Below, one piece after another: positions 8,171 through 18,243 of a stretch of 64,000 bases of DNA. Source of the stretch: VAZQ01 sp963725185 (lineage in GTDB: Bacteria > Pseudomonadota > Alphaproteobacteria > Rhizobiales > Xanthobacteraceae); assembly GCA_963725185.1 (NCBI GenBank), contig CAVRXO010000002.1, positions 852,718 to 916,717 on the forward strand. The letters are read 5' to 3'. Below the pieces are notes generated by a model. It made no database searches, was not told the DNA's origin, and worked only from the letters and a program-made list of their open reading frames with translations. Within the stretch, counting starts at the first letter, position 1. Every line of letters starts with the position of its first letter. A program made the translations under genes and the position numbers.

Positions 8171-9792
8171 ATGAAACGCCGCGAATTCCTGCGTTCAGTG
8201 ACCGCGCTCGCCGCCGGCAGCGTGCTGCCGATGCCCGCGCTCTTGCCGGCACGGGCGCAGTCGCGCCAGGAGACGCTGCTGATCGTCTCCGAGAGCGGGC
8301 CCAACAATCTCGACATCCATGGCGTCGGCACCAATGTGCCCGGGCTACGAAGCGTCGTGGAATTGCTACGACCGGCTGATCAGCCACGAGATGAAGACGC
8401 TGCCGAACGGCACGCCCTATTACGACCGCGACAAGTTCAAGCCGGAGCTCGCCGAGGATATGAATGTCGGCGACATGTCGGTGACGTTCCGGCTCAAGAA
8501 GAACGCGACCTTCCACGACGGCACGCCCGTCACCGCCAAGGACGTCAAATGGTCGCTCGATCGCGCCGTCACGGTCGGCGGCTTTCCCGACCTTCCAGAT
8601 GGGCGCCGGCTCGCTCGAGAAGCCCGAGCAGTTCGTGGTGGTCGACGACCACACGGTGCGCATCGATTTCCTGCGCAAGGACCGGCTCACGGTCCCGGAT
8701 CTCGCCGTGATCGTGCCCTGCGTCATCAATTCCGAACTGGTGCAGAAGCACGCCACCGCGCAGGATCCCTGGGGCCTCGAATACACCAAGCAGAACACCG
8801 CCGGCAGCGGCGCCTATCGGGTGGTCAGCTGGAGCGCCGGCACCGATGTGGTCTACGAGCGCAACGAGAGCTGGAAAGGCGGCCCGCTGCCGAAGATCAA
8901 GCGCATCATCTGGCGCATGGTGCCGTCCTCCGGCAACCGCCGCGCGCTGCTGGAGCGCGGCGACGCCGACATCTCCTACGACCTGCCCAACAAGGACTTC
9001 GTCGAGCTGCGCGACGCCGGCAAGCTCACCATCGTGTCGACGCCCTACAGCAACGGCATCCAGTATATCGGCATGAACGTGAAGAAGCCGCCGTTCGACA
9101 ATCTGAAGGTGCGGCAGGCGGTGGCTTACGCCCTGCCCTATCAGAAGATCATGGACGCGGTGCTGTTCGGCCTCGCCAAGCCGATGTTCGGCGCGCCCGC
9201 CGGCACGCCGACGCAAGTCGCCTGGCCGCAGCCGCACGGTTACGACACCGACATCGCCAAGGCCAAGGCGCTCATGGCCGAGGCCGGCTATCCCAACGGC
9301 TTCGAGACCACGCTGTCGTTCGATCTCGGCTTTGCCGGCGTCAACGAGCCGATCTGCGTGCTGACGCAGGAAAGCCTCGCCCAGATCGGCATCAAGACCA
9401 CGATCAACAAGATTCCGGGCGCCAATTGGCGCACCGAGCTGAACAAGAAGACCATGCCGCTCTACACCAACGTGTTCTCGGGCTGGCTCGACTATCCGGA
9501 ATACTTCTTCATCTGGTGCTATCACGGCAAGAATTCGGTCTTCAACACCATGAGCTACCAGTCGCCAGGACATGGACGCGCTGATCGACGGCGCCAGCGA
9601 CGGCCGCCGCGACCGGCGACACAGGCGAGCTACGACAAGGACGTGAAAGGCTTCGTCGATCTGGCCTTCGCCGACATTCCGCGCATCCCGCTCTATCAGC
9701 CCTACGTCAACGTCGCGATGCAGAAGAACGTCTCCGGCTATCAGTACTGGTTCCACCGCCGGCTCGACTACCGGGCGCTGGTCAAGGGGTGA
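8171..9792 (+). CDS. Peptide/opine-type ABC transporter substrate-binding protein (SBP_bac_5), frameshifted
   Basis: About 540 residues once frames are joined. The signal peptide starts MKRREFLRS, a Tat-like RR motif. Family signatures are FRLKKNATFHDGTPVTAKDV, the IGMNVKKPPFDNLKVRQAV segment and IPLYQPYVNVAMQKN at the end. The reading frame shifts near 8340 and 8590 (an extra C in CCG contexts both times) and at least twice near 9565-9620. Conserved residues continue without loss on either side, so these look like sequence errors. GGGAGG precedes the start. It is the first gene of a transporter operon that leads into atzG-atzE-atzH, so its solute may be a substrate of that pathway. Confidence 0.85.
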
Positions 9793-9801
9793 CCGATGCT
9801 G

Positions 9802-9957
9802 GTAGGGTGGGCAAAATTGCCTGGCACGGCGATCGGGATTTCGCAGCGTCGAGCAATTTTGCCCACGCGCTCGCATGGCGAGCTCAACCGGGTGGGCAAC
9901 GCGCCGATACGCCAAGCCCTCCTCGACGCGCTCGCGCCGGCGCGTTGCCCACCCTAC
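9802..9957. repeat. Palindromic repeat with GTAGGGTGGGCAAA ends, copy 1
   Basis: The element begins GTAGGGTGGGCAAA and ends CCCACCCTAC. Inside, TTTGCCCACGCG and GTGGGCAACGCGCC give nested inverted repeats. A second copy lies at 15422-15581. Both sit between genes of the same operon. No coding content. Confidence 0.8.
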
Positions 9958-9983
9958 GGCGCTGCTGGTTGCGGGATCGGCCG

Positions 9984-11000
9984 ATGCTGAGCATGATCCT
10001 CAAGCGCCTGGCGCTGGCGGTGCCGAGCCTGATCGGCGTGGTGATCGTCACCTTCCTGCTGACGCGCGTGCTGCCGGGCGATCCGGCAGCCTATTTCGCC
10101 GGGCCTGCCGCCACCAAGGAGGCGGTCGAGCAGGTGCGGGTCAAGCTCGGGCTCGACAAGCCGCTGCTGGTGCAATTCGTCCGCTATGTGGGCGACCTGT
10201 CGCGCGGCGATCTCGGCGCCTCGCTGACCACCGGCCAGCCGGTCGCGACCGAGATCAGGACCCGCCTGCCGGCCTCGGCCGAGCTGACGCTCGCTGGGGC
10301 TCATCCTGGCGATGGCGGTCGCCGTGCCGCTCGGCATCATGGCCGCGATCCGCCCCGGCTCGCTCGATCGACCATGCCTGCCGCATCGTCACCACCGCCG
10401 GCGTGTCGCTGCCGGTCTTCTTCACCGGCCTGCTCCTGGTCTATGTGTTCTATTACCTGCTCGGCTGGGCGCCCGCGCCGCTCGGCCGGCTCGACGTCTT
10501 CTTCAGCCCGCCGCCGCAGGTCACCGGCTTCTACCTGATCGACAGCCTGCTTGGCGCGCGACTTCGAGCTGTTCTGCGCGAGCCTCAAGCAGCTGATCCT
10601 GCCGGCGCTGACGCTCGCGATCTTCTCGCTGGCGCCGATCGCGCGCATGACGCGCGCCTCGATGCTGGCGGTGCTGTCGTCGGATTTCGTGCGCACCGCG
10701 CGCGCGAGCGGCCTCTCCACCTACACCGTCATCGTCACCTATGCGTTCCGCAACGCCATGCTGCCGGTCGTCACCACGCTCGGCATGGTGTTCTCGTTCC
10801 TGCTCGGCGCCAATGTGCTGGTGGAGAAGGTCTTTGCCTGGCCCGGCATCGGCTCGTACGCGGTCGAGGCGCTGATCGCCTCCGACTTCGCGCCGGTGCA
10901 GGGCTTCGTGCTCACCATGGCGGTGATGTATGTGATGCTCAATCTCGCGATCGACATTCTCTACGGGATCATCGATCCGCGCCTGCGGCTTGAAGCATGA
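9984..11000 (+). CDS. ABC transporter permease, DppB type, frameshifted
   Basis: Inner-membrane subunit for peptide/opine/nickel-class uptake, about 335 residues. The start MILKRLALAVPSLIGVV and LLTRVLPGDPAAYF are typical of DppB, and the EAA-like loop lies near SDFVRTARASGLSTYTV with FAWPGIGSYAVEAL after it. The frame breaks near 10295, 10365 and 10550, each time by a small indel inside a GC-rich run. The stop overlaps the next start as ATGA, so the coupling is preserved. The 156-bp repeat lies just upstream. Confidence 0.82.
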
Positions 11001-11893
11001 GCGAGCTTGCTTTGCCCAAAGGCGGCGAGCCGCGCGCCAGCGGCCTCGGCGCCGCCGTGCGCCATGTCCGCTATGTCCTGCGCGAGAACGCGGTGACCGG
11101 CTTTGCGTTCGCCCTGTTCGTGCTGATCGTTCTCTGCGGCGCTGCTCGGTCCCGCCATCGTGCCCTATGATCCGCTCGCGAGCGACACCGCGGCGGCCCT
11201 CAAGGCGTCCTTCGCTCGCCCATTGGTTCGGCACCGACCAGCTCGGCCGCGACGTCTTCAGCCGCGTCATCGTGGCCACGCGGCTCGATTTCTTCATCGC
11301 GATCGCCTCGGTGGCGCTGGTCTTCCTGATGGGCGGCATTGCCGGCGTCGCCGCCGGCTTCTTCGGCGGCTGGACCGACCGCATCGTCGGCCGCATCGCC
11401 GACACCATCATGGCGTTTCCGCTGTTCGTGCTCGCCATGGGCATCGTGGCCGCGCTCGGCAATACGGTGCAGAACATCATCCTGGCCACCGCGATCGTGA
11501 ACTTTCCGCTCTATGCGCGGGTCGCGCGCGCCGAGGCCAATGTGCGCCGCGAGGCCGGCTTCGTGCAGGCGGCGCGGCTCTCCGGCAACGGCGAGGCCCG
11601 CATCCTGCTCGCCCAGGTGCTGCCCAACATCATGCCGATCATGGTGGTGCAGATGTCGCTCACCATGGGCTACGCCATCCTCAACGCCGCCGGCCTCTCC
11701 TTCATCGGCCTGGGCGTGCGCCCGCCGACGGCCGAATGGGGCATCATGGTGGCCGACGGCGTCGACCTTCATGGTGTCGGGCGAATGGTGGATCGCGTTC
11801 TTTCCCGGCGCCGCCCTGATGCTCGCCGTGTTCTGCTTCAATCTTCTGGGCGACGGGTTGCGCGACATCGTCGACCCGCAACGGCGGACTTGA
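10997..11893 (+). CDS. ABC transporter permease, DppC type, frameshifted
   Basis: Second inner-membrane subunit, about 298 residues. An N-terminal cytoplasmic tail is followed by the first helix (FAFALFVLIVLCGA). HWFGTDQLGRDVFSRV is the DppC signature, and the EAA loop covers EAGFVQAARLSGNGEARILL. FIGLGVRPPTAEWG and GDGLRDIVDPQ close the protein. Frame changes lie near 11143, 11215 and 11767. It overlaps DppB by 4 bp. Confidence 0.83.
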
Positions 11894-11904
11894 GGAGCGC
11901 GGCG

Positions 11905-13647
11905 ATGACGGCGCTTCCGCTGCTCGACATCCATGATCTGACGGTCGAGTTCGCGACCCGCCGCGGCACCGTGCGGGCGGTCGAGCAGGTCGAGCTCAGC
12001 GCTCGCCAAGGGCGAGACCGTCGGCATCGTCGGCGAGTTCGGGCTCCGGCAAGTCGGTCACCTCCTATGCGGTGATGCGCATCCTCGACCGCGCCGGGCG
12101 GATCGCCGAGGGATCGGTGCGCTTCACCGGGCTCGACCTCACGCGCCGCCAGCGAGAGCGACATGCGCAATCTGCGCGGCCGCGAGATTTCGATGATCTT
12201 CCAGAATCCGCGCGCGGCGCTCAATCCGATCCGCAAGGTCGGCCGCCAGATCGAGGACGTGCTGCTGCAGCACGCGCAGGCCGAGCCTGGCGGGCGTTGC
12301 CGAGAAGGCCATCCAGATCCTCGATCAGGTGAGGATCGCGCGGCCGCGCGAGCGCTACCATGCCTATCCGTTCGAGCTCTCCGGCGGCATGTGCCAGCGC
12401 GTCGTCATCGCGCTCGCGCTGGCGTGCCGTCCGCAACTGCTGATCGCCGACGAGCCGACCACCGGGCTCGACGTCACCACCCAGAAGACGGTGATGGAGC
12501 TGATTGTCGAACTCACCCGCGAGCGCGGCATGTCGACCATCCTGATCACCCACGATCTCGGGCTGGCCGCCGTCTATTGCGACCGCGATCGTGGTGATGG
12601 AGAAGGGTCACGTGGTCGAGAGCGCGACCGCGCGATCCGTGTTCACGGCGCCCGCGCATCCCTATACCAAGAAGCTGATGCGCGCGACGCCGCGGCCCGG
12701 CGCGTCGCTGCACGATCTGCTGCCCGAGGAGGATGCGGCCGCGCCGGCGGCTCCGGCGAGCCCCGCAGCCGCCGTCAGCATGCCGATGAAGCATGGCGCC
12801 GAGTCGGCGCCGCTCTTGGTGGTCGAGAAGCTGGTGAAGGAGTATCCGCGCAAGGGCGCCGGAAAATCGCTCCGGCAAATCTTCGGCCGCAAGCCGCCGA
12901 CCGAGCCGGAGACGTTTCGCGCGGTGGACGGCATCAGCTTCGTGGTCCATCGCGGCGAAAGCGTCGGGCTGGTGGGTGAATCGGGCTGCGGCAAATCCAC
13001 CACCTCCACGATGGTGATGCGCCTCATCGACAAGACCGACGGGGTCATCCTGTTCGACGGGCAGGACATCGGCGCCATCCCGGCCCGGCAGTTCGCCCGG
13101 CTGCCGCTGCGCAAGCGCATCCAGATGGTGTTCCAGGATCCGACCGACAGCCTCAATCCGCGCTTCACCGCGGCGCGCGCCATCGCGGATCCGCTGCTGC
13201 GGCTCGGTAACCTCCGGGGACGCGACGCCGTGCGCGCGCGCTGCGAAGAGCTCGCCCGTCAGGTCGGGCTTCCGGTCGCGCTCATCGATCGGTTTCCGCA
13301 CCAGCTCTCGGGCGGGCAGAAGGCGCGCGTCGGCATCGCGCGCGCCATCGCGCTCAACCCCGATCTCGCGATCCTGGACGAGCCGACCGCCGCGCTCGAC
13401 GTCTCGGTGCAGGCGGTCGTGCTCAATCTGTTGCAGGAGCTCAAGCAGTCGCTGGGCATGAGCTACCTGTTCGTGTCGCACGACCTCAACGTGGTGCGGC
13501 TCTTGTGCGACCGCGTGATCGTCATGCGGGCCGGGCGGATTGTCGAGCAGGGAGCGACCGAAGCAGGTCTTGTCGGCGCCGCAGGAACAGTATACGCGCG
13601 ATCTCCTGAATGCTATTCCGCATCCGCGATTCGAAGCTCACGCGTAG
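11905..13647 (+). CDS. Dual ABC ATPase (DppD-DppF type fused), frameshifted
   Basis: Two ATP-binding domains in one gene, about 580 residues. Domain 1 has its Walker A after repair near 12034, signature SGGMCQR, and LIADEPTTGLD. Domain 2 has GESGCGKST, LSGGQKARVGIARA and LAILDEPTAALD, then VSHDLNVVRLLCDRV. An Ala/Pro-rich linker (about 12725-12800) joins the domains with no stop codon, as in GsiA/YliA-type proteins, so I call one fused protein. An internal ATG at 12781 could start a separate second subunit. Single-base shifts lie near 12001, 12034, 12155, 12290, 12586 and 13563. It powers the 9984/10997 permeases. Confidence 0.8.
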
Positions 13648-13683
13648 GCACGGCACCGACCCAAGCAAAACCGGCAGGGCAAT

Positions 13684-13992
13684 ATGGCGAGAGCGCGCAA
13701 GGCAAGCCCGCGGGTCAAGGCCGCGCGAGCAAAAGCCGCACCCAGGAAGGGCGCACGGAAGACAAAGGCCCGGAAGAAGCCGGCCGGCCGAACGAAAACT
13801 CGCAATCCGCCGTCGGCCGACCCGCTCGACAACTTTGTCGAAGCCGCCGCGCGGGCGCTTGGTCTTCCGATCGAGCCGCAGTGGCGTGCGGCCATCAAGG
13901 CCAATCTGGCGGTGAATCTACGGCTGGCAGGCTTCGTCGCCGAATTTCCCTTGCCGGACGAGGCCCAACCTGCGCCGATTTTCACGGCCTAG
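13684..13992 (+). CDS. atzG: AtzG-like small subunit (DUF4089) with a basic N-terminal tail
   Basis: A 102-residue protein. Residues from about 46 on (PLDNFVEAAARALGLPI, then WRAAIKANL and VAEFPLPDEAQPAP) match AtzG/DUF4089, the GatC-like partner that AtzE needs as 1-carboxybiuret hydrolase. Residues 1-45 are almost only Ala, Lys, Arg, Pro and Gly, an extension not found in the roughly 68-residue reference protein. The tail may be disordered, may bind nucleic acid, or may be an artefact if the true start is internal, although no good internal start is seen. It directly precedes atzE. Confidence 0.85.
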   Translation: MARARKASPRVKAARAKAAPRKGARKTKARKKPAGRTKTRNPPSADPLDNFVEAAARALGLPIEPQWRAAIKANLAVNLRLAGFVAEFPLPDEAQPAPIFTA

Positions 13993-14029
13993 ACCCGCCG
14001 GCCGGACCCTCACAGGAAGCTTGCACGCA

Positions 14030-15425
14030 ATGGCGATCGATCCGACCTCCGCCTCGGCTGTCGAGATCGCGCGCGCCGTGACCCAAGGCGAGTTGAGCGC
14101 CGCCGAGGTGATCGAGGCAACGCTCGCCGCCATCCGGATGCGCGACCCGGTGCTCAATTGCTTCACCGCCGTCTTAGGCCAGCGCGCCGGCGCCCGTGCG
14201 CAAGCCATCGACCAGGAGCGCGCCCACAACAGGCCGCTCGGGCCGCTGGCGGGCGTTCCCTTCGCGGTCAAGAACCTGTTCGACATCGAGGGACTGCCGA
14301 CGCTCGCGGGCTCCAAGATCAACCGCACCCGCGCGCCGTCGATGCGCGATGCGCCGCTCATCGAACGGCTCGAAGCCGCCGGCGCCATCCTGGTGGGCGC
14401 GCTCAATATGGGCGAATACGCCTACGACTTCACCGGCGAGAACATCCATGCGGGCCCCTCGCGCAATCCGCACGACATAAGCCGCATGACCGGCGGCTCG
14501 TCCGGGGGCTCGGGCGGCGCGGTGGCGGGCCGGCTGGTGCCGCTTGCGCTCGGCTCTGACACCAACGGCTCGATCAGGGTGCCGGCCTCGCTCTGCGGCC
14601 TGTTCGGGCTCAAGCCGACCTATGGACGGTTGACGCGAGCGCGCACGTTTCCGTTCGTGGCAAGCCTCGATCATGTCGGGCCGCTTGCCCGCACCACCAT
14701 CGACCTGGCGCTCGCCTACGATGCCATGCAGGGTCCCGACCCGGAGGATCCGGTCTGCACCACGCGCGCGGTCGCGCCGGCGGCACCGCTGCTGGAGCGC
14801 GGGCTCGAGGGCCTGACCATCGCGGTCGCGGGCGGTTACTTTCGCGCCGGCGCCAGCCGCGAGGCTTTTGTCGCGGTCGATCGCGCGGCGGCCGCATTGG
14901 GGGTCAACCAGGACATCGAAATCCCGGAAGCGGCGCGGGCGCGGACGGCAGCCTACGTGATCACGGCGACGGAAGGCGCCGCACTGCATCTCGATCGCCT
15001 GCGGGCGCGGGCCGCAGGATTTCGATCCCGCGGTGCGCGACCGGCTGATCGCCGGCGCCATGGTGCCGGCCGCACTGGTCGACAAGGCGCAGATTTTCCG
15101 CCGCTGGTACCGCGCCCGCGTGCTGGACTTGTTCGAGCGGGTCGACGCCATCCTGGCGCCGGCCACGCCCTGCACGGCGCCGGCCATCGGCCAGCAGACC
15201 TTCCGGCTCGACGGAGAGGACGTGCCGGTGCGCGCCAATCTCGGCATCTACACCCAGCCGATCTCGTTCATCGGCCTGCCGGTGGTCGCCGTGCCGATCC
15301 CGCTCGCGCCGCTGCCGATCGGCGTGCAGATCATCGCGGCGCCCTGGCGCGAGGATGTGGCGCTGCGCATCGCACACGCGCTCGAGCAGATGGGCGTCGC
15401 CGCCGCGCCGACGCCAAATCAGTAG
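14030..15425 (+). CDS. atzE: 1-carboxybiuret hydrolase catalytic subunit (amidase signature), one frameshift
   Basis: Amidase-signature enzyme of about 464 residues. The Lys-Ser-Ser triad is visible: FAVKNLFDIEGLPT (Lys), TGGSSGGSGGAVAGR (cis-Ser), LGSDTNGSIRVPASLCG (Ser). TGENIHAGPSRNP is typical of AtzE. With AtzG it cleaves 1-carboxybiuret in the s-triazine/cyanuric acid pathway. A one-base insertion near 15012 moves the C-terminal third (starting QDFDPAVRDRL) to another frame; it continues normally to MGVAAAPTPNQ. AGGAAG lies before the ATG at 14030. The stop codon is the TAG at the first bases of the repeat at 15422-15581, which suggests that insertion of the repeat may have trimmed the end. 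Confidence 0.88.
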
Positions 15426-15581
15426 GGTGGGAAAAATTGCCGGGCATCACGATCATGATTGAACGCGGCGTCGCGCAATTTTGCCCACGCGTTTTCACAG
15501 CGAGGACCGCGCGTGGGCAACGCGCCGGTACGTCGTGCCCTACCATTCGACGCCGCGACACGGGCGCGTCGCCCACCCTAC
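15422..15581. repeat. Palindromic repeat with GTAGGGTGGG ends, copy 2
   Basis: Same family as 9802-9957: GTAGGGTGGG at the left, GCGCAATTTTGCCCACGCG inside, GTGGGCAACGCGCC, and GCCCACCCTAC at the right. The atzE stop codon lies inside its first bases. Confidence 0.8.
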
Positions 15582-15627
15582 CAAGCATGGAAACGCCGTA
15601 CTGGACAGACTCGCAAGGAGAAGCCCG

Positions 15628-16014
15628 ATGGAGATCGATCTGCCGGAAGTCGTGGCCGAGGTGCGGGCGGCCTTCGATCGCTACGAGCAAGCGCTGGTCG
15701 CAAACGACGTCGCCGCGCTTGATGCCATGTTCCACGACGATCCGCGCACCATCCGCTACGGCGGCGGGGAGAACCTTTATGGCTACAAGGAGATCGAAGC
15801 CTTCCGCGCCGCGCGCTCACCGGTCGGCTTGGCACGCGCGCTGTCGAGGACGGTGATCACGACCTACGGCCGCGACAGCGCGGTCGCCTCGACCCTGTTC
15901 CGCCGCCCCTCCACCCCCGGCAAGATCGGCCGCCAGATGCAAACCTGGGTCCGCTTCCCGCACGGCTGGCGCGTCGTGGCGGCGCATGTGAGTTTGATCG
16001 AAGAGGGGACATGA
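15628..16014 (+). CDS. atzH: AtzH-like protein (DUF3225, SnoaL/NTF2 fold)
   Basis: A 128-residue cone-barrel protein. The start is fixed by AAGGAG 7 bases before the ATG. Motifs: FDRYEQALVANDVAALDAMF, DPRTIRYGGGENLYGYKEI, TWVRFPHGWRVVAAHVS. AtzH of Pseudomonas sp. ADP is described as a decarboxylating amidohydrolase that turns 1,3-dicarboxyurea, the AtzEG product, into allophanate. It lies after atzE and converges with atzF (4-bp gap), exactly the order of chemistry expected. Confidence 0.87.
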   Translation: MEIDLPEVVAEVRAAFDRYEQALVANDVAALDAMFHDDPRTIRYGGGENLYGYKEIEAFRAARSPVGLARALSRTVITTYGRDSAVASTLFRRPSTPGKIGRQMQTWVRFPHGWRVVAAHVSLIEEGT

Positions 16015-16018
16015 TACT

Positions 16019-17821
16019 TCACGCCGGCACTTTCTGTTGCGCCAGAAATGCGCGCCAGCCGCCGTAGCTTGAGATGTCTCGCGCGCCGGCGAGCGCCTCG
16101 GATTCCACCAAGAACCCTTGCACGGTGCGGCCGTCGGCAAGCCTGATCGTGCCGATCGACAGCGGCGGGGGCACTGCGGCGACGAAGCGGCCGTAATGCT
16201 CCGCCGGCAGGGCCCAGACCTCGATCTCGATTCCGGCGCCGGCGCTCGGCGCGACGCGCAGCAAGCCAGGTTTGGGCGGATGCGTTGCGGCCAGCGCAAA
16301 CAGCCGATAGTCGGCGGCGGTCCGGGTCGTCTCGAGCAGGCGCGCGCCCAGCGATCTCAACTCGCCATTGAGCGGCATGCCGGCGAGATGCGCGCCGACC
16401 ACCGCGAGCGCAATCTCCCCGGCGGCGGGGGCGACCGACAATGCGGCAAGCGGCGGCTGCGCGCGGTCCAGCGCGCCCAACGGCAGCGCGGTCGCGGCGT
16501 GAAACACGCGCCCGATCGAAGCCAGCATGGCATCGTGTCCGGCCGGCGCCAGCAGCGTGATGCCGAACGGCGTGCCGTCGGCATGCATGGCGGCCGGAAG
16601 TGCAAGCCCACACAGATCGAGCAGATTGACGAAATTGGTGTAGGTGCCGAGCCGGCTGTTGAGCCCGATGGGATCGGCCAGCACCTCGGCGATCGTATAG
16701 ACGGTCGGCACGGTGGGCAGCAGCAGCGCATCGACGGAACGGAAGGCATGGTCGCGCCGGCGGCGCAGCCCCTCGAGCCGATAGAAGGCCTCGAACGCAT
16801 CGACGGCGCTTGGCCGCGCGCCGGCGAGGATGATCTGCCGGGTGACCGGATGCATCGATTCGGGCGCCGAGGCAATCAATGAGCGCGCCGCGATGTAACG
16901 CTCCGCCACCCACGGCCCCTCGTAGAGCAGGCGCGCCGCCTCGTAGAACGGCTCCATGTCGATTTCGACGATGGCGGCCCCGAGCCCGGCAAAATGCGCG
17001 ATGGCGGCCTCATAGGCGGCCGCGCAACCGCGGTCCCCGAAGAACACGCGCTGGCCCTCCGCCGGCACGCCCAACCGGATGCCGTTCGGCATGGCTCCGA
17101 GGTGTCCCAGCGGACGCTGGCGGGAATAGGGATCGGCGGCATCGGGGCCGGCCAGCACCGTGAGCGCCGCAAACGCGTCGTCGGTCGTCAGCGCGAACAC
17201 CGACACGCAATCGAGCGTGCGGCAGGCCGGGACGAGCCCTGCGGTGGAGACGAGACCCAGGCTGGGCTTAAGCCCGACGATGTTGCCGAGCGCAGCCGGA
17301 ACGCGGCCGGAGCCCGCCGTATCGGTGCCGAGCGCCAGCGGGACGATGCCTGCGGCGACCGCAAGCGCCGAACCGCTGCTGGAGCCGCCGGGGATCCGGC
17401 CGGCATCGAACAGGTTGCGTGGAATGCCGTAGGGCGAGCGCACCCCGACCAGACCGGTTGCGAACTGATCGAGATTGCTCTTGCCGACCACGATGGCGCC
17501 GGCCCGCTTGAGCCGGGCCACGGCGGCCGCGTCCGCGCCCGGCCGATAGGCGAAAGCCGGACAGGCCGCGGTGGTCGGCAGGCCTTTGACATCGATATTG
17601 TCCTTGACCGCGACCGGAACGCCGTAAAGCGGAAGATGAGCCTGGCCCTCGGCCATCAGTTGATGCGCCTCCGCCACGACTTCGGCTTCCTCGCGCAGCG
17701 AGATGAACAAAGCCGGATCGTCATGAGCCGCAAGGCGCGCGAAGGTCCGCTCGACCGTCTCCACCGGAGACATGGCCTCCGCGCGATGAGCCCGCACGAT
17801 GTCGGCGACGGTTTCGGTCAC
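16019..17821 (-). CDS. atzF: Allophanate hydrolase
   Basis: A 600-residue cytoplasmic enzyme that hydrolyses allophanate to ammonia and CO2, the last step for biuret, carboxybiuret and urea-carboxylase routes. The amidase domain (1 to about 440) shows the Lys in VPVAVKDNIDVKGLPTTAAC, the Ser residues in PGGSSSGSALAVA and LGTDTAGSGRVPAALGN. The C-terminal allophanate-hydrolase domain (about 460-600) has GMPLNGELRSLGARLLETT, EVWALPAEHYGRFVAAVP and SYGGWRAFL. Both domains are whole and in frame. It starts with GTG at 17821 and is transcribed towards atzH. No sigma-54 site was found upstream. Confidence 0.93.
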   Translation of the reverse strand: MTETVADIVRAHRAEAMSPVETVERTFARLAAHDDPALFISLREEAEVVAEAHQLMAEGQAHLPLYGVPVAVKDNIDVKGLPTTAACPAFAYRPGADAAAVARLKRAGAIVVGKSNLDQFATGLVGVRSPYGIPRNLFDAGRIPGGSSSGSALAVAAGIVPLALGTDTAGSGRVPAALGNIVGLKPSLGLVSTAGLVPACRTLDCVSVFALTTDDAFAALTVLAGPDAADPYSRQRPLGHLGAMPNGIRLGVPAEGQRVFFGDRGCAAAYEAAIAHFAGLGAAIVEIDMEPFYEAARLLYEGPWVAERYIAARSLIASAPESMHPVTRQIILAGARPSAVDAFEAFYRLEGLRRRRDHAFRSVDALLLPTVPTVYTIAEVLADPIGLNSRLGTYTNFVNLLDLCGLALPAAMHADGTPFGITLLAPAGHDAMLASIGRVFHAATALPLGALDRAQPPLAALSVAPAAGEIALAVVGAHLAGMPLNGELRSLGARLLETTRTAADYRLFALAATHPPKPGLLRVAPSAGAGIEIEVWALPAEHYGRFVAAVPPPLSIGTIRLADGRTVQGFLVESEALAGARDISSYGGWRAFLAQQKVPA

Positions 17822-18243
17822 GCGCGGCTCCCCGGCGGCCGGCCATGCGGTGTTTCCTGCCGCCGGGCGCTTGCCAGGAAGCCCGCCAATGGATCGGATT
17901 GAGGTTGCATTTGCCCCTTATGGCTCGGCCGGGCCTTATCGGGAAAGTTTTCGGGAAAGTCTATTGGCGGCGCCAGTTTAGCGGCGCCGGTTTAATTGTA
18001 GCGGAAGCCGTCGCGATCGGCAAAAACCATTCTGGAAGCAGCAGGTCAGCACCTGTGCGGGTGCCGCGGCACGGCCAAGGCCATTCCCCACACCCTCTAC
18101 AGGTCAGGGAGTTGCTTTCTCTTTTCGGCGGCGAGCGAAACGGTCAAGCATGTCCGCGGGGACCTTCGCCACGTTCAATTTTGGGCGCAGCCCGGCTCTG
18201 CGACCAGCGCCTGCTTTCAGTCGTCCCGGACCCGGTCGGCCGC
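17822..18243. other. Intergenic stretch upstream of atzF
   Basis: No convincing gene. It holds a 14-bp near-tandem repeat (GCGGCGCCAGTTTA then GCGGCGCCGGTTTA) at 17967-17994 and a short CGGGAAAGT repeat just before it. The atzF promoter should be here but no clear site is visible. Confidence 0.5.

Noticed and set aside
8171..13647. ABC transporter genes as true pseudogenes
   Set aside because: Only indels are seen, with no loss of conserved residues or substitution stops, and start/stop overlaps between genes are kept; sequence error is the simpler reading.
12591..14081. 496-residue frame through the second ATPase domain into atzG
   Set aside because: Its last third is out of frame; a one-base shift near 13563 explains the read-through. 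The true ATPase stop is at 13645-13647.
14030..15856. 611-residue amidase frame extending over the repeat and atzH
   Set aside because: The continuation after 15012 runs in a non-coding frame; AtzE motifs continue in the neighbouring frame up to 15425.
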